Shown here: piece after piece, positions 44,360 through 54,321 of the stretch
Numbering within the stretch: the stretch's first letter is position 1
Layout: each line of letters begins with the position of its first letter
Assembly (NCBI RefSeq): GCF_000332075.2
Contig: NZ_KI966369.1
Location: forward strand, 88,259-152,258
From: Synechocystis sp. PCC 7509
GTDB taxonomy: Bacteria; Cyanobacteriota; Cyanobacteriia; Cyanobacteriales; Chroococcidiopsidaceae
Direction of reading: 5' to 3'
DNA length: 64,000 bases
Made by a program: the position numbers and the translations under genes
The notes under the pieces: generated by a model
The model's input: the letters and a program-made list of their open reading frames with translations, nothing else
Database searches by the model: none
What the model was told of the DNA's origin: nothing

Positions 44360-44573
44360 CATCCGTCAAAACAAATCAACGATTGAAATTCCTGCCCCCC
44401 AGTTTGACGTTTACGAATTTGCAACTCTGTACTGGAATGAGCAAGAGCGAACGGTGAAAGTAGTTAGACGCTGGTTTGATTTGGAGGATAACCAGTGGTG
44501 GTACAAAATCCATGATTCTGAGGTGCTTTATCCAGAAAATGCTTTCTCGTTGAGGACTTTTGATGCCGACTAA
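44349..44573 (+). CDS. Small hypothetical protein of the Uma2 operon
   Basis: 74 residues (MPNNIRQNKSTIEIPAPQFD, then FATLYWNEQERTVKVVRRWF, then WWYKIHDSEVLYPENAFSLR). A compact, Trp-rich, beta-strand-like domain of the kind often found encoded with cyanobacterial plasmid genes, but not named. It overlaps the preceding gene by 11 bp and the next by 11 bp. Confidence 0.7.
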   Translation: MPNNIRQNKSTIEIPAPQFDVYEFATLYWNEQERTVKVVRRWFDLEDNQWWYKIHDSEVLYPENAFSLRTFDAD

Positions 44574-45069
44574 AATCCAAGATAAATGCAGACAGTGCAG
44601 CAAGCTGTCAGTTGAAAGTGCGATCGCGCGTCACGGAACCGAGGGCGATGGCTGTTGGGTAGGAGAACTCTGCCATAAACGCCGCACCTATTACAAAAAA
44701 CGTGATTTATACAACCGCAACCGCCGCCTTAAGTATCAAGGGGATAAGGAATCGGTGAAGCAATTAGAATCAATTACCATTCCCTCCGTCCCGGCGGTTA
44801 TTGTCTATTTCTACCGAGGACGTAAGGATGAGCCACTTCATGCCCTGTCAGTGGAACTATGGGTAGGGCAGCAGAGGAGAGCCACACGCGAACCCGTCCA
44901 TACTTTGGGTTGGAAAGAAGCAAACGTCAGGGAATATATTTTGAGTGCGATCGCTTCCTTTTCTCAGCAGTATGAAGTCAGCATTAGCGGCGTTACGGCA
45001 ACTGTCGAACTCAAGCCCAGCTTGTGTCCTCTTGAGCCTTGCCCCTTGAAAGTTGAAGAAATAAACTAA
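44563..45069 (+). CDS. Hypothetical protein with N-terminal Cys cluster
   Basis: 168 residues. The N-terminal part has CRQCSKL and later GCWVGELCHKRRTYYKKRD, four Cys that could bind zinc. The C-terminal part (VPAVIVYFYRGRKDEPLHAL ... LGWKEANVREYILSAIAS) is alpha/beta. It ends with CPLEPCPLKVEEIN. It overlaps both neighbours (11 bp before, 1 bp after). No family recognised. Confidence 0.7.
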   Translation: MPTKIQDKCRQCSKLSVESAIARHGTEGDGCWVGELCHKRRTYYKKRDLYNRNRRLKYQGDKESVKQLESITIPSVPAVIVYFYRGRKDEPLHALSVELWVGQQRRATREPVHTLGWKEANVREYILSAIASFSQQYEVSISGVTATVELKPSLCPLEPCPLKVEEIN

Positions 45070-45731
45070 TGCCTCCAAGCTACAAGCAACTGGAATTAGA
45101 TTTATGGGGCGATCTTAAAACGGCACTCAAAGAGCCAGAATCCGCCGATATGGAATTACTTTGGCAAGGCTTGGAAGATGCGATCGCCAACCAGGATAGC
45201 AATGAGCAATTATTAGTTGCTGGAGATGCGATTTCTCAGATTGTGGAAGTCTTTGTTTTACGCGCCAAGGGTATTTTGGATGGTTTGGAGATAACAGATA
45301 ACAGTGAGGGACCTGTTTTAGGCGATGACTTTTTATCGGGTTTGATACGACAGTCGATGTCGATGGATTTATCTGACTTGATGGAGGACTTGACTTTTGA
45401 GCGTGTTGAATCGAGTCCTGGTTCAGGTTCGGTGGTATCGGTAATTGACCGCAAAGAAGCTAGAAAAATCGCTCGTAAAGCCAGGGCTGCCATGAGGAAA
45501 ACTTTGAAAGAGTTGGCGGAGAAAGAGAATATCCCTAAGTGGCAACAGGCGATTTCTTGCTGGATTGAGCAGCACCAGGAGCAGAAAGTTTCACTAGAGC
45601 AACTACAGCAAGCACTGGGTATGCCACTGGTCGAAGTTTGGCTAGGACTGCTGCATTCGCCTACCTCTTATCAGTGGGATGGTCAGGGGGAGTTTTATCG
45701 GGATGCGAGGGATTTTTGGATTGGTAATTGA
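45069..45731 (+). CDS. Hypothetical helical protein
   Basis: 220 residues, predominantly helical and acidic (YKQLELDLWGDLKTALKEPE, then RKEARKIARKARAAMRKTLK, then SLEQLQQALGMPLVEVWLGL). The C-terminal half resembles a small winged or HTH-like helical module, but no family is recognised. Its ATG overlaps the preceding TAA (TAATG), so the four genes from Uma2 onward are probably one transcript. Confidence 0.68.
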   Translation: MPPSYKQLELDLWGDLKTALKEPESADMELLWQGLEDAIANQDSNEQLLVAGDAISQIVEVFVLRAKGILDGLEITDNSEGPVLGDDFLSGLIRQSMSMDLSDLMEDLTFERVESSPGSGSVVSVIDRKEARKIARKARAAMRKTLKELAEKENIPKWQQAISCWIEQHQEQKVSLEQLQQALGMPLVEVWLGLLHSPTSYQWDGQGEFYRDARDFWIGN

Positions 45732-46002
45732 TGAAGCTACACTTGGATACATTTAACAAATACTTTAATTTATTTTGGCAGTCGTTTACTAAATATTGTG
45801 GCTTTTAAAAATGCTGTAAACGTTACTATATCCAACTTTACTAATCTGATTGCTATGCTCCAGTTGCATATGGATTAAATCCCTAACCATCTCGTTTTCT
45901 CCACCCAGCGATACCCATTTCTATGTTTAAGAATATAAGTTTGTTTAATGAGTGGGATATTAATGAGATATTAAATTGAAAAATCAATTCTGGCAGAAAC
46001 TT

Positions 46003-46173
46003 ATGGCAACCGAGCAACAAGAGCTTCAATCTCTTTTTGATACCTCAGATAGCGACCAAGACGGCAAAGTCTCTATTAATGAGCTTTTTTTAAGTCCTAG
46101 CTTAAGTGCAATTATCTCATCTCCAAACAGGTATCAGTTTCAATATTCAGTAGTGAATCACCTTTTTTTATAG
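46003..46173 (+). pseudogene. EF-hand protein, truncated
   Basis: 56 residues with one EF-hand loop (DTSDSDQDGKVSINEL) after a short helix. The following ELFLSPSLSAIISS matches the linker of two-EF-hand cyanobacterial proteins. The expected second loop is missing and the tail NRYQFQYSVVNHLFL looks unrelated. It ends 24 bp before the DUF389 gene. A TTG at 45976 would add nine residues. Confidence 0.6.
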
Positions 46174-46197
46174 CCACTGCCTTCTTTTGACTAAAAT

Positions 46198-47229
46198 ATG
46201 AGGAATAGTAGCTTGTTAAAAATTGACAATATACGCAGTCGATTTAATGACTTAAAAAACAGAAAAATTCTGCCACAGCAAGTGGAGGAAATGCGCCAGG
46301 GGTTAGTAGAAGAATCAAGCATAAGTATTACTTACCTTGTGTTGATTCTAGGTTCTTGTATAATTGCTACATTGGGACTGCTTTCTAATAGCGTAGCTGT
46401 AATCATTGGTGCGATGATTATTGCTCCGTTAATGTTGCCAATTCGCGGGGTAGCATTTGGAGCATTAGAAGGCAATGTTATCCTTTTTCGTAAAGGTTTA
46501 ACAGCAATATTGGTAGGAACTTTTCTGGCAATTACCTTAGCTTTGCTTATTGGTTATTTAGTAAGCCTTCCCGTGTTTGGTAGCGAAGTTATTAGCCGTT
46601 CAAAGCCCACTTTACTAGATTTAGGAATAGCGATTGCCGCCGGGGGAATTAGTGGTTTTGCTAAAGTACAGCCTAAGATTTCGGAAAGTTTAGCCGGAAC
46701 TGCGATCGCCGTTGCTTTGATGCCACCAATTTGTGTTGTTGGCTTGGGTTTAGCTCAAGCTGATTGGTCGCTTAGTTTCGGCGCAACTCTCCTTTATTTG
46801 ACCAATTTGCTGGGAATTACTCTGTCTTGTATGCTGACGTTTCTGATCGCGGGTTGCACTTCCGGTAAGCGCGCGCATAAAGCCCTTTTTTGGACGCTAG
46901 GTTTTACTGCTATACTCCTCGTTCCTCTAGGTGTAGGCTTTTTTCAATTAATTAGACAAGCTCAACTTGAAGCCAGTCTAAAACAAGCATTACTGAATCG
47001 AACTGTTACTTTGCAGAGGATGGTATTACTTAATAGTGATGTCAATTGGTTAACTAACCCGCCCCAAGTTCGTTTGAATGTTCGCACCAAAGAAGCTGTA
47101 ACCCCAAGACAAGTGATGCTTTTAGAAGAATTTTTAGAAAAAGAAATAGGTCAAACATTTACTTTAATTTTTGAAGTTGGTCAAATTGAAGAAATTAGAA
47201 GAGAATCTCCAGATAGTTCTAACTTTTAA
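46198..47229 (+). CDS. DUF389 membrane protein (TIGR00341-type)
   Basis: 343 residues. Six or more hydrophobic helices lie between about 45 and 270 (VLILGSCIIATLGLLSNSVAVIIGAMIIAPLMLPI is diagnostic, followed by GGISGFAKVQPKISESLAGTAIAVALMPPICVVGL). A soluble C-terminal domain of about 90 residues follows. DUF389 proteins are conserved integral membrane proteins of unknown transport function. It opens the ion-handling gene cluster. Confidence 0.88.
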   Translation: MRNSSLLKIDNIRSRFNDLKNRKILPQQVEEMRQGLVEESSISITYLVLILGSCIIATLGLLSNSVAVIIGAMIIAPLMLPIRGVAFGALEGNVILFRKGLTAILVGTFLAITLALLIGYLVSLPVFGSEVISRSKPTLLDLGIAIAAGGISGFAKVQPKISESLAGTAIAVALMPPICVVGLGLAQADWSLSFGATLLYLTNLLGITLSCMLTFLIAGCTSGKRAHKALFWTLGFTAILLVPLGVGFFQLIRQAQLEASLKQALLNRTVTLQRMVLLNSDVNWLTNPPQVRLNVRTKEAVTPRQVMLLEEFLEKEIGQTFTLIFEVGQIEEIRRESPDSSNF

Positions 47230-47442
47230 TAGATATTTTAAATTTAGTAATTTCGATCTAGCTGATGTAAGATGGAAGCGTATATTGCTGTATCTAGCAC
47301 ATTACTAGATTTTGAAAGCCCACTGGCAAGATCAGCAGTTAGTTGATTCAGGACTAACGCGGCAGGAACTGGCTCAAATTTTCCACATTTTGTGCAGGTC
47401 TGGTAGCAGTTTTACCACAAGCGCATTGCATATCCTAAATAA

Positions 47443-49356
47443 TCACGTTGTTTGCAGCAAAACTGGTTTTAGTGGAACTTGATCCGGTAAAAGTAAGATT
47501 TTTGAGTGGCTCTGGCTCAGTGTCGGCACAGGGGAGGATGAAGATTTATCTAGTAAACAAGTGATGCGATCGCCCACCTGCCACAGTTCATCGACTAGCA
47601 GGATTTGCAACTGCTGGTCACGCTCGACCAAAAGCGGTAGCCAACTGCCTGCGGCAATACAAGCTTGCAACTCAGACTGCTGGGCGGCAAAGTTTTCCAG
47701 TTGCAACACAACCTCAACGAGTTGCACGTTGTTTGCAGCAAAAGACTGATTCCACTGATTGAGGGAAACTTGAGCAGCAAACGCAATCCGAATTCCCGTT
47801 GCCGCAACGCTTGAATTATCTCTACTGTTCAATGGCGGCTGAGATAACATCGCAACGATGTCTGGGCGAAACAATTCTACGGCTCGTTGCGCCAAGATGC
47901 CGTTGAGTTCTGGATTGTTAGTCAGCGCCAAAAAGGTGTTCAATGATGCGATCCCTTCTGCTTCTAGTTCCTCTAAATCTAAGTATTTGCTGATTACAGG
48001 AATGTCATCTAGCTGAACTGGATTAGCATCATCAGCATTGAGGTCAATCAATGCCACTGTTTCTCCTTTCTGTTGAAGTAACTGGGCTAGCAGTTGACTC
48101 AACTGAGTATTCCCCACGATCGCAGTTCTGACCTGCCTTGTCTGCAATCCTAGCCACCGGGCAACCCAGCCTGCGGTAAGTCCTTGAATCAAAACTGTCA
48201 TTAGGATGGTGAGAAAGACGAGCGCTTTCATTGCCTCACCTCCTACGATGCCTGCTTCTGTGAGGGAAAGTGCAGATAAGGATGCCATTGATGCGGCGAC
48301 AATACCACGGGGGGCAATCCAAGACAAAAAGAATTGCTGTTTCCAGCTAAAGCCCCGATTCCAAGTTGATAGCAGAATGTTGATGGGGCGCACAATGAGC
48401 ATTAGTGTTAGCACCGTCAGGACGCTTCCCCAACCTAAATCAAAGATGTTGGTGATCGACAAATCAGCCGCTAACAAAACAAACAGTACCGAATTTGCCA
48501 GAATTCCCAACTGTTCATTAAACTGCCGGATCAAACGTTCTTCGGGAATTGCAGATGCCCGCAAGATCATACCCATCAAAACAGCAACTAATAGCCCTGA
48601 TTCGCTTCGTAGGGCTTGTGCTAGACTGAAAGCCCCCCACACTGCCGCGAGTACGACTAGATTTTTCAATTCTTGCGGCAAAGATTTGGATTGTCTTAGC
48701 AACAAGCTTAGTAAGCCGCCCCCAACCAGTCCAATCGCCGTGCCAATCCCTAGCCTCAGCCCCAATCCTTTCAGCAGCAGCAAGGGTATCGCCGTTCCAA
48801 CCAGAACTAAAGGCACCTCATGCCGACTCAAAACAATCGTGAGGGTAATCACTGCCACGATCGCCCCAATCGGATCAATTAGAATCCCTTCGCCTTCTAA
48901 TAGCGTTGCGACCCTCTGTTCAACCCCAACCAACTTCAGCAAGGGTGTCACAACCGTTGGACCTGTGACAACCACTAAAGAGGCGTAGAGAAAGGCGATT
49001 GCCCAGGGAAACTTGCTCAACGTATGGGCAGCGATCGCCCCGCCGGATAACGTGATCAGCACCCCAATGGTGACGAGATTGCGGAGGCTAACTGAGACGC
49101 TGCTAAGATCGCGAATCTGTAAGTTTAGCCCTCCCTCAAATAAAATTAAGGAGATCGCTAGAGAGACAATGACTTCTAAGCCGCTACCTAGAAACGATGG
49201 CTCTAGTAAACCTAGACCACTAGAGCCTAGAACAATGCCAAACAGCAGCAGCAAAATAATACTGGGGATCTGAAGCCATCTGGCTAAAACCTGACCACCA
49301 ATACCAACCACTACGGTTGTACTAATCAGAACCATAATCGGTAAGGAATCTTCCAT
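47443..49356 (-). CDS. Na+/H+ (CPA) antiporter with C-terminal nucleotide-binding domain
   Basis: 637 residues. About 12 membrane helices occupy residues 1-400. The CPA1-type ion site is GPTVVTPLLK ... LLEGEGILIDPIGAIVA, later WIAPRGIVAASMAS. The C-terminal part is a Rossmann-type module (RTAIVGNTQLSQLLAQLLQQKGETVALIDLN) followed by a TrkA-C/RCK-like region. This resembles cyanobacterial NhaS/KefB-type exchangers regulated by nucleotides. It would exchange cations for protons across the membrane. Intact and transcribed against its neighbours. Confidence 0.9.
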   Translation of the reverse strand: MEDSLPIMVLISTTVVVGIGGQVLARWLQIPSIILLLLFGIVLGSSGLGLLEPSFLGSGLEVIVSLAISLILFEGGLNLQIRDLSSVSVSLRNLVTIGVLITLSGGAIAAHTLSKFPWAIAFLYASLVVVTGPTVVTPLLKLVGVEQRVATLLEGEGILIDPIGAIVAVITLTIVLSRHEVPLVLVGTAIPLLLLKGLGLRLGIGTAIGLVGGGLLSLLLRQSKSLPQELKNLVVLAAVWGAFSLAQALRSESGLLVAVLMGMILRASAIPEERLIRQFNEQLGILANSVLFVLLAADLSITNIFDLGWGSVLTVLTLMLIVRPINILLSTWNRGFSWKQQFFLSWIAPRGIVAASMASLSALSLTEAGIVGGEAMKALVFLTILMTVLIQGLTAGWVARWLGLQTRQVRTAIVGNTQLSQLLAQLLQQKGETVALIDLNADDANPVQLDDIPVISKYLDLEELEAEGIASLNTFLALTNNPELNGILAQRAVELFRPDIVAMLSQPPLNSRDNSSVAATGIRIAFAAQVSLNQWNQSFAANNVQLVEVVLQLENFAAQQSELQACIAAGSWLPLLVERDQQLQILLVDELWQVGDRITCLLDKSSSSPVPTLSQSHSKILLLPDQVPLKPVLLQTT

Positions 49357-49610
49357 TTAAGTCAATTTGTTAAAGTAAGCTGATCTAAGGAGACTAAGGC
49401 GATCATAGCTAGGTTATGCTAATTTTGTTTTGAAGTTCTAAGGCATTATGGGCTTTATGGGAGGTCGTGCTTAAATGTCTCACTAAAGCTTTAGCTGCAA
49501 GAACAACTGTCGAATATCTGTCTGGTGAGGGTTAAAAATTTGAAAAAAATTAGCGTCTTATATTTAACCGTTCATATTTTTTAGAAGGTACACAACTTTA
49601 ATTCATTTAA

Positions 49611-50033
49611 GTGGTAAGTTACGGGCGAAGTAACGTATTGGAGACAATCGCTGATGAATGTCCGTTTTCAAGATACTTCAGTCTTCGGTGTGACAATACT
49701 TATGATTGGGCTGGCAGCGAGCGCAATTTCGTGCAATCAGAAAAAAGTAGCTTGGTATCTGCTTTAGATTTGGCAGTTTCTAACCTATTTGGTTCCAATA
49801 TTTTTAACATCGCAATTTTGGGTATCTGCGATCTGGTGTATCCAGGCAATCTGTGGGCAAATATCTCTGGGGTGCATATTTTCACCGCAGTAGTAGCAAT
49901 GGTAATGACTTCAGTTGCCGTTGTTGGGTTAATTTACCGCGCTGCTCGCCCTACAAGAATATACATTACTTGGGATGGACTGGCGCTGATATCACTCTAC
50001 ATGGGTGGGATGTATGTTATTTACCGTAGCTAA
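49611..50033 (+). pseudogene. Sodium/calcium exchanger family, C-terminal fragment
   Basis: From about 49755 the frame encodes the second alpha-repeat of a Na+/Ca2+ exchanger (ALDLAVSNLFGSNIFNIAILGICDLVY) and two further membrane helices (IFTAVVAMVMTSVAVVGLIY, LALISLYMGGMYVIYRS). The residues before it are not family-like, and the first half with the other alpha-repeat is missing upstream. Probably a decayed remnant. The MscS gene begins 16 bp later. Confidence 0.7.
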
Positions 50034-50048
50034 CAGGGGAGTCAAAAG

Positions 50049-51014
50049 TTGGAGCAAATTTTAAGTTTTATTAGCTTTAATACCGAAATTGGGCTAAAAA
50101 TATTAATTACTATAGCCTTCCTAATTGTACTTTGGCTGCTGCGTCGTATAGCTAATGCTTTGATTGGAGAATCGCTACGAGATCGCTACAACGGGCGGAC
50201 TTGGTTCTGGGCGGGGCAAGGGTTAAACTTATTCATCGCCGTACTTTTGATATTGGGGCTGCTAAAAATTTGGTTTGACAATCCCAATCGACTCGCTACG
50301 GCGATCGGATTAGTAACAGCAGGTGTAGCTTTTGCTCTACAAAAAGTAATTACGGCGGTCGCGGGTTACTTTTTGATTCTGCGGAGTAATATTTTTAGCG
50401 TCGGCGATCGCATTACTATGGGTGGTGTGCGCGGCGATGTGATTGCGCTAGGTTTTACCCATACCAAAATTATGGAAATGGGACAGCCCGTTTCACTGCA
50501 AGATCCGATTTCCCCTAGTTGGGTCAAAAGCCGTCAATTTACTGGCAGAATTGTTACTGTCACCAATGACAAGATTTTTGAGCAGCCAGTTTACAACTAT
50601 ACCCAAGATTTTCCTTATCTTTGGGAGGAAATCAGCATTCCCATTTCTTACAGCGCCGATCGCGAAGTCGCCGAACAAATTTTGTTAGAATGCGCTACTC
50701 GTCATACGGAAAATATTAATCAGATGAGTCAAGAATCATTGCGGGTGATGCGAGATCGTTATTTTCTCCATGCCGCCGATTTGACACCAAAGGTCTATTA
50801 TCGGATTACTAACAACTGGCTAGAACTGACTGTCCGCTTTGTCGTTAGAGAACATGGAATTCGCGATCTCAAAGATACTATCAGCCGCGACTTGCTCAAA
50901 GGTTTCGATGCAGTTGGAATTAGAATCGCGACGACGACTTATAATATTGTCGGATTTCCGCCACTCCCAATTGAAAATGGTGTTGATAATTTAAAAAATA
51001 ATTCTCAGCATTAG
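50049..51014 (+). CDS. MscS-type mechanosensitive channel family protein
   Basis: 321 residues from a TTG start. Three membrane helices at about 15-34, 56-75 and 85-110 precede the MscS beta domain (VGDRITMGGVRGDVIALGFTHTKIMEMGQP, then GRIVTVTNDKIFEQPVYNY) and the mixed C-terminal cage domain. The MscS family releases solutes on osmotic downshock. The pore-helix Gly/Ala pattern (ATAIGLVTAGVAFALQKV) is present. AGGGGAGTCAAAAG precedes the start. A second, distinct MscS gene follows. Confidence 0.9.
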   Translation: MEQILSFISFNTEIGLKILITIAFLIVLWLLRRIANALIGESLRDRYNGRTWFWAGQGLNLFIAVLLILGLLKIWFDNPNRLATAIGLVTAGVAFALQKVITAVAGYFLILRSNIFSVGDRITMGGVRGDVIALGFTHTKIMEMGQPVSLQDPISPSWVKSRQFTGRIVTVTNDKIFEQPVYNYTQDFPYLWEEISIPISYSADREVAEQILLECATRHTENINQMSQESLRVMRDRYFLHAADLTPKVYYRITNNWLELTVRFVVREHGIRDLKDTISRDLLKGFDAVGIRIATTTYNIVGFPPLPIENGVDNLKNNSQH

Positions 51015-51297
51015 TCCGCTTCAAGCGTTTAGATAAAATATTGTTTGAATTTGAACGTCATCAACCTGATATAGGCTGTGTCCCAAGCATTGAAAATTAT
51101 ATTTTTCTGCTATTTAGGAATTATACTTTCCTAACTGTAGGTAGGTTTTAACTCGGCGTTTATCCATTAAAGTTAACGTCATTTTATCAGTGTAAATAAA
51201 ATTTTGATACTTATGAAGATACACCTATAGAAGTGTAAAAGTCACCCTTTTAAGGTTTAAGGTTCAAAATATAAATGATAGGCATTAGGCGACGGCT

Positions 51298-52323
51298 ATG
51301 AATATTCAGTCAGCAATAACAGCAGCATGGAATAAGATTGGGGGAATGATAAATGGACTGATTATTGCGCTACCAAACATTGTATTGGCGCTTGTTGTTT
51401 TCATCCTATTTTTCTTCGCCGCTCGATGGCTAAAGTTATTAGTAAAACGCATCACCCGTAGGCATCGGCAAGCAAGAAATCTAGGTATGGTGCTGGGGCG
51501 ATTGGCTCAAGGAGTCGTTATTTTGATTGGTTTGTTCGTCGCGCTATCAATTATTATCCCAACATTTAAAGCAGGAGATTTAATCCAACTGCTGGGTATT
51601 AGTGGGGTAGCAATTGGTTTCGCTTTTCGCGATATTTTGCAAAACTTTCTAGCAGGTATCCTGATTTTATTAACTGAACCTTTCCAGATTGACGACCAAA
51701 TCGTTTTTAAGGACTTTGAGGGAACAGTAGAAAATATTCAAACACGGGCAACAACAATCAAAACCTACGATGGTCGCCGGATCGTTATTCCCAACTCCGA
51801 ATTATTTACAAATTCGGTAACTGTTAATACTGCCTATGATAGTCGTCGGATGGAATACGATTTTGGCATCGGTTATGGTGACGATGTTGAAGAAGCAAAG
51901 CGGTTGATGCTAGAAACAATTGATAGCATAGATGATATTTTGAAAGATCCCGCTCCCGATGTTTTGTTGCTGGAACTAGGTGAAAGTAGCGTCAACATCC
52001 GCGCTCGTTGGTGGATTAAGCCCCCCAGAAGGATAGACGATCTCAAGTCGCGGGACAAGGTAATTTCTGCCATCAAGCAAAAGCTCTATGTGGAAAATGG
52101 TATCGACTTGCCTTATCCTACCAGGCAAATTTTATTCCATGACCAAACAGAAGAAACAGATGGCGATCGCGCTCGTCAACGCGAAGGTTGGCCCGCAGGC
52201 AATAAAAAAGTACCATTATCACGCAGTATTAGCGGTTCACTCAAGAAGCTAGCTGAAAAGAGTGCCTCGAAAAACGGTAGTGACAGTGATAGCCAAAATC
52301 TAACTACGGGCGATCGCAAATGA
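51298..52323 (+). CDS. MscS-type mechanosensitive channel family protein
   Basis: 341 residues. Membrane helices lie at about 18-42, 65-85 and 95-115. The third includes LLGISGVAIGFAFRDILQNFLAGI, the MscS pore signature, followed by IDDQIVFKDFEGTVENIQTRATTIKTYDGRRIVIPNSELF. The C-terminal tail is hydrophilic and Ser/Lys-rich. It overlaps the DUF2254 gene by 4 bp (ATGA), so the two are co-translated. Different in sequence from the MscS at 50049. Confidence 0.93.
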   Translation: MNIQSAITAAWNKIGGMINGLIIALPNIVLALVVFILFFFAARWLKLLVKRITRRHRQARNLGMVLGRLAQGVVILIGLFVALSIIIPTFKAGDLIQLLGISGVAIGFAFRDILQNFLAGILILLTEPFQIDDQIVFKDFEGTVENIQTRATTIKTYDGRRIVIPNSELFTNSVTVNTAYDSRRMEYDFGIGYGDDVEEAKRLMLETIDSIDDILKDPAPDVLLLELGESSVNIRARWWIKPPRRIDDLKSRDKVISAIKQKLYVENGIDLPYPTRQILFHDQTEETDGDRARQREGWPAGNKKVPLSRSISGSLKKLAEKSASKNGSDSDSQNLTTGDRK

Positions 52324-53645
52324 AAAACGTTAAAATCACTAAACTTTGGGACTCGCTCCAATCGAGCTATTTGTTCGTACCAGCACTTATTGTGGTAAGC
52401 GCGATCGCCCTAGCTGTTATGATGTTGACGCTCGACCGACAGGGCAATTATGGAGTCTTAAAAAACTGGGGCTGGATTTACACTGGCAGCACCGACGGTG
52501 CGCGGGCAATGCTTGCTGCCATCGTTAGTTCGACGATTACTGTTGCGGGTACTGTTTTCTCAATTACAATTGTGGCGCTCCAACTAGCTGCTTCCAATTT
52601 TGGTCCCCGCTTACTGCGTAACTTTATGAAGGACGTTAGTAATCAAGTGGTACTGGGGACATTTATTGGCACGTTTATCTACTGCTTGCTTGTTCTGCGG
52701 ACAGTACGGGGAGACGGAGATGATTACAACTCCTTTATCCCTCAACTCTCGGTGACGGTAGCCTTAGCGTTAGCGATCGTTAGTATTAGTTTGCTAATCT
52801 ACTTTATCCATCACGCCTCCACTATAATTCAAGCATCTCACATTATTAGTGAAGTCAGTGCCGAGCTTGACCGCGCTACAGATCGATTATTTCCTGAAAA
52901 AATCGGACGAGGCTTATCCCAATCAGGACGGCAAGTGGCAGAAATTCCAGCGAATTTTGACGAAGATGCTTACCCGATTAAGGCAACTAAGAGCGGTTAT
53001 CTACAAGTAATTGATGATGAGAAGTTAATGCAGATTACCTCCCAGCAAGAGTTGATAGTGCGCCTAGAATTTCGACCAGGCAAGTTTATCGTCAAAGGTA
53101 GCGAGTTAATGATGGTTTATCCTGGCGGACGGGTAAATCAAAAATTTGCCAAAAAGTTTCGAGATGTCTTTATTCTGGGTACAGAACGCACCGAACAACA
53201 GGATATAGAGTTTCCCATCCATCAGTTAGTTGAAGTTGCCCTGCGGGCAATTTCTCCGGGAATTAACGATCCATTTACTGCAATTCGGTGTATCGACAGA
53301 TTGAGTGCGGGATTATCTTACCTCGCAGGGCGGGATTTTCCTTCCCCTTATCGCTACGATGACTTGGGCAACCTGCGGATTATTACCCAGCCAGTGACGT
53401 TTGTAGGGCTAATTAATGCTGCCTTTAACCAAATTCGACAATATAGTAATTCTGATGTGGCTGTAACTATTCGTCTACTGGAGGCAATCACAACTATTGC
53501 TCGTTATACTCAAAACCCGAAAGACCGCGAGGCGCTACGCCGCCATGCCGAAATGATTCAACGGGACAGTAACGACGCAGTTTCTGAAGAATGGGACAAA
53601 AAAGATATTGAAAAGCAATATCAGGCAGTTTTGAAAGCTCTTTAG
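52320..53645 (+). CDS. DUF2254 membrane protein
   Basis: 441 residues of the DUF2254 family. Membrane helices lie near 18-38, 66-92, 105-128 and 140-162. LAIVSISLLIYFIHHASTIIQASHII and AISPGINDPFTAIRCIDRLSAGL are characteristic of the family. The soluble C-terminal half is large. The function is unknown. Its ATG lies in the stop of the MscS gene (ATGA), which argues for a joint role at the membrane. Confidence 0.9.
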   Translation: MKNVKITKLWDSLQSSYLFVPALIVVSAIALAVMMLTLDRQGNYGVLKNWGWIYTGSTDGARAMLAAIVSSTITVAGTVFSITIVALQLAASNFGPRLLRNFMKDVSNQVVLGTFIGTFIYCLLVLRTVRGDGDDYNSFIPQLSVTVALALAIVSISLLIYFIHHASTIIQASHIISEVSAELDRATDRLFPEKIGRGLSQSGRQVAEIPANFDEDAYPIKATKSGYLQVIDDEKLMQITSQQELIVRLEFRPGKFIVKGSELMMVYPGGRVNQKFAKKFRDVFILGTERTEQQDIEFPIHQLVEVALRAISPGINDPFTAIRCIDRLSAGLSYLAGRDFPSPYRYDDLGNLRIITQPVTFVGLINAAFNQIRQYSNSDVAVTIRLLEAITTIARYTQNPKDREALRRHAEMIQRDSNDAVSEEWDKKDIEKQYQAVLKAL

Positions 53646-53841
53646 ATGGCAATCGAGTGATCGCGGAAAAATCCTCTCATCGGTATCGGTGTTATTCAAA
53701 CTAACCCAACTTTAATGTTGTTACTGTGTAATCGAAAAGTGCAAGCAATAGAGTTTAACCTTGCTACTAAATCCTTCGCTAAAATTGTTTCCTGGGAGAG
53801 AAATAAATATAACTTTTGTCTATTAGGGCAATGCTTATTAG

Positions 53842-54282
53842 TTAAAATCTCATACTAGGAAAAAATAAAATGTCTATTATTTCTCCTAACCCTAGACCCG
53901 ATCCAGTTAAGATTGTTAACATTAAAAATCTATTTAGTCTACTGAAGCCAGCGAAACACATTTCAATTTCAGCTAAAAATACAGTTCCCAAGGGCAACAA
54001 AATAAGTTTTAAAAATATTGACCAAGTTGTTGCTAAAGCTACTAATATAGTTATAACTAAACTTACAATTAAAACTGTAACGAGCTTTTGAGAAATAAAT
54101 TCAACCAACCGCTCTAACCAATAGCTACTGTTCCAACCCACTGCTAATGCGAAAACTATTATAAAAGCTCCAACAAGCCAAACAATATGATGAGCAGATA
54201 GATACCATCCCAGTACCGTATAAGTTAGCCAGAGTAACACTAAAGGCAGTAAGGGAACTTTATTAAAGGTTTTAACATTCAT
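53842..54282 (-). CDS. Hypothetical multi-pass membrane protein
   Basis: 146 residues from ATG 54282 (MNVKTFNKVPLLPLVLLWLT). A TTG at 54321 would add 13 residues. Four to five hydrophobic helices (VLLWLTYTVLGWYL, IVWLVGAFIIVFALAV, LVTVLIVSLVITILVALATTW, FLMLTILTGSGLGLGEII). No family recognised. Its context is the ion-transport cluster. Confidence 0.6.
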   Translation of the reverse strand: MNVKTFNKVPLLPLVLLWLTYTVLGWYLSAHHIVWLVGAFIIVFALAVGWNSSYWLERLVEFISQKLVTVLIVSLVITILVALATTWSIFLKLILLPLGTVFLAEIEMCFAGFSRLNRFLMLTILTGSGLGLGEIIDILFFPSMRF

Positions 54283-54321
54283 AGATAAAGCAAAAACAAA
54301 ATTAATTATATAGAAAAGCAA

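Noticed and set aside
48206-48988. 260-residue plus-strand open frame
   Set aside because: It lies wholly antisense to the CPA antiporter and is Ser/Pro/Arg/Thr-rich, as expected of a shadow frame.
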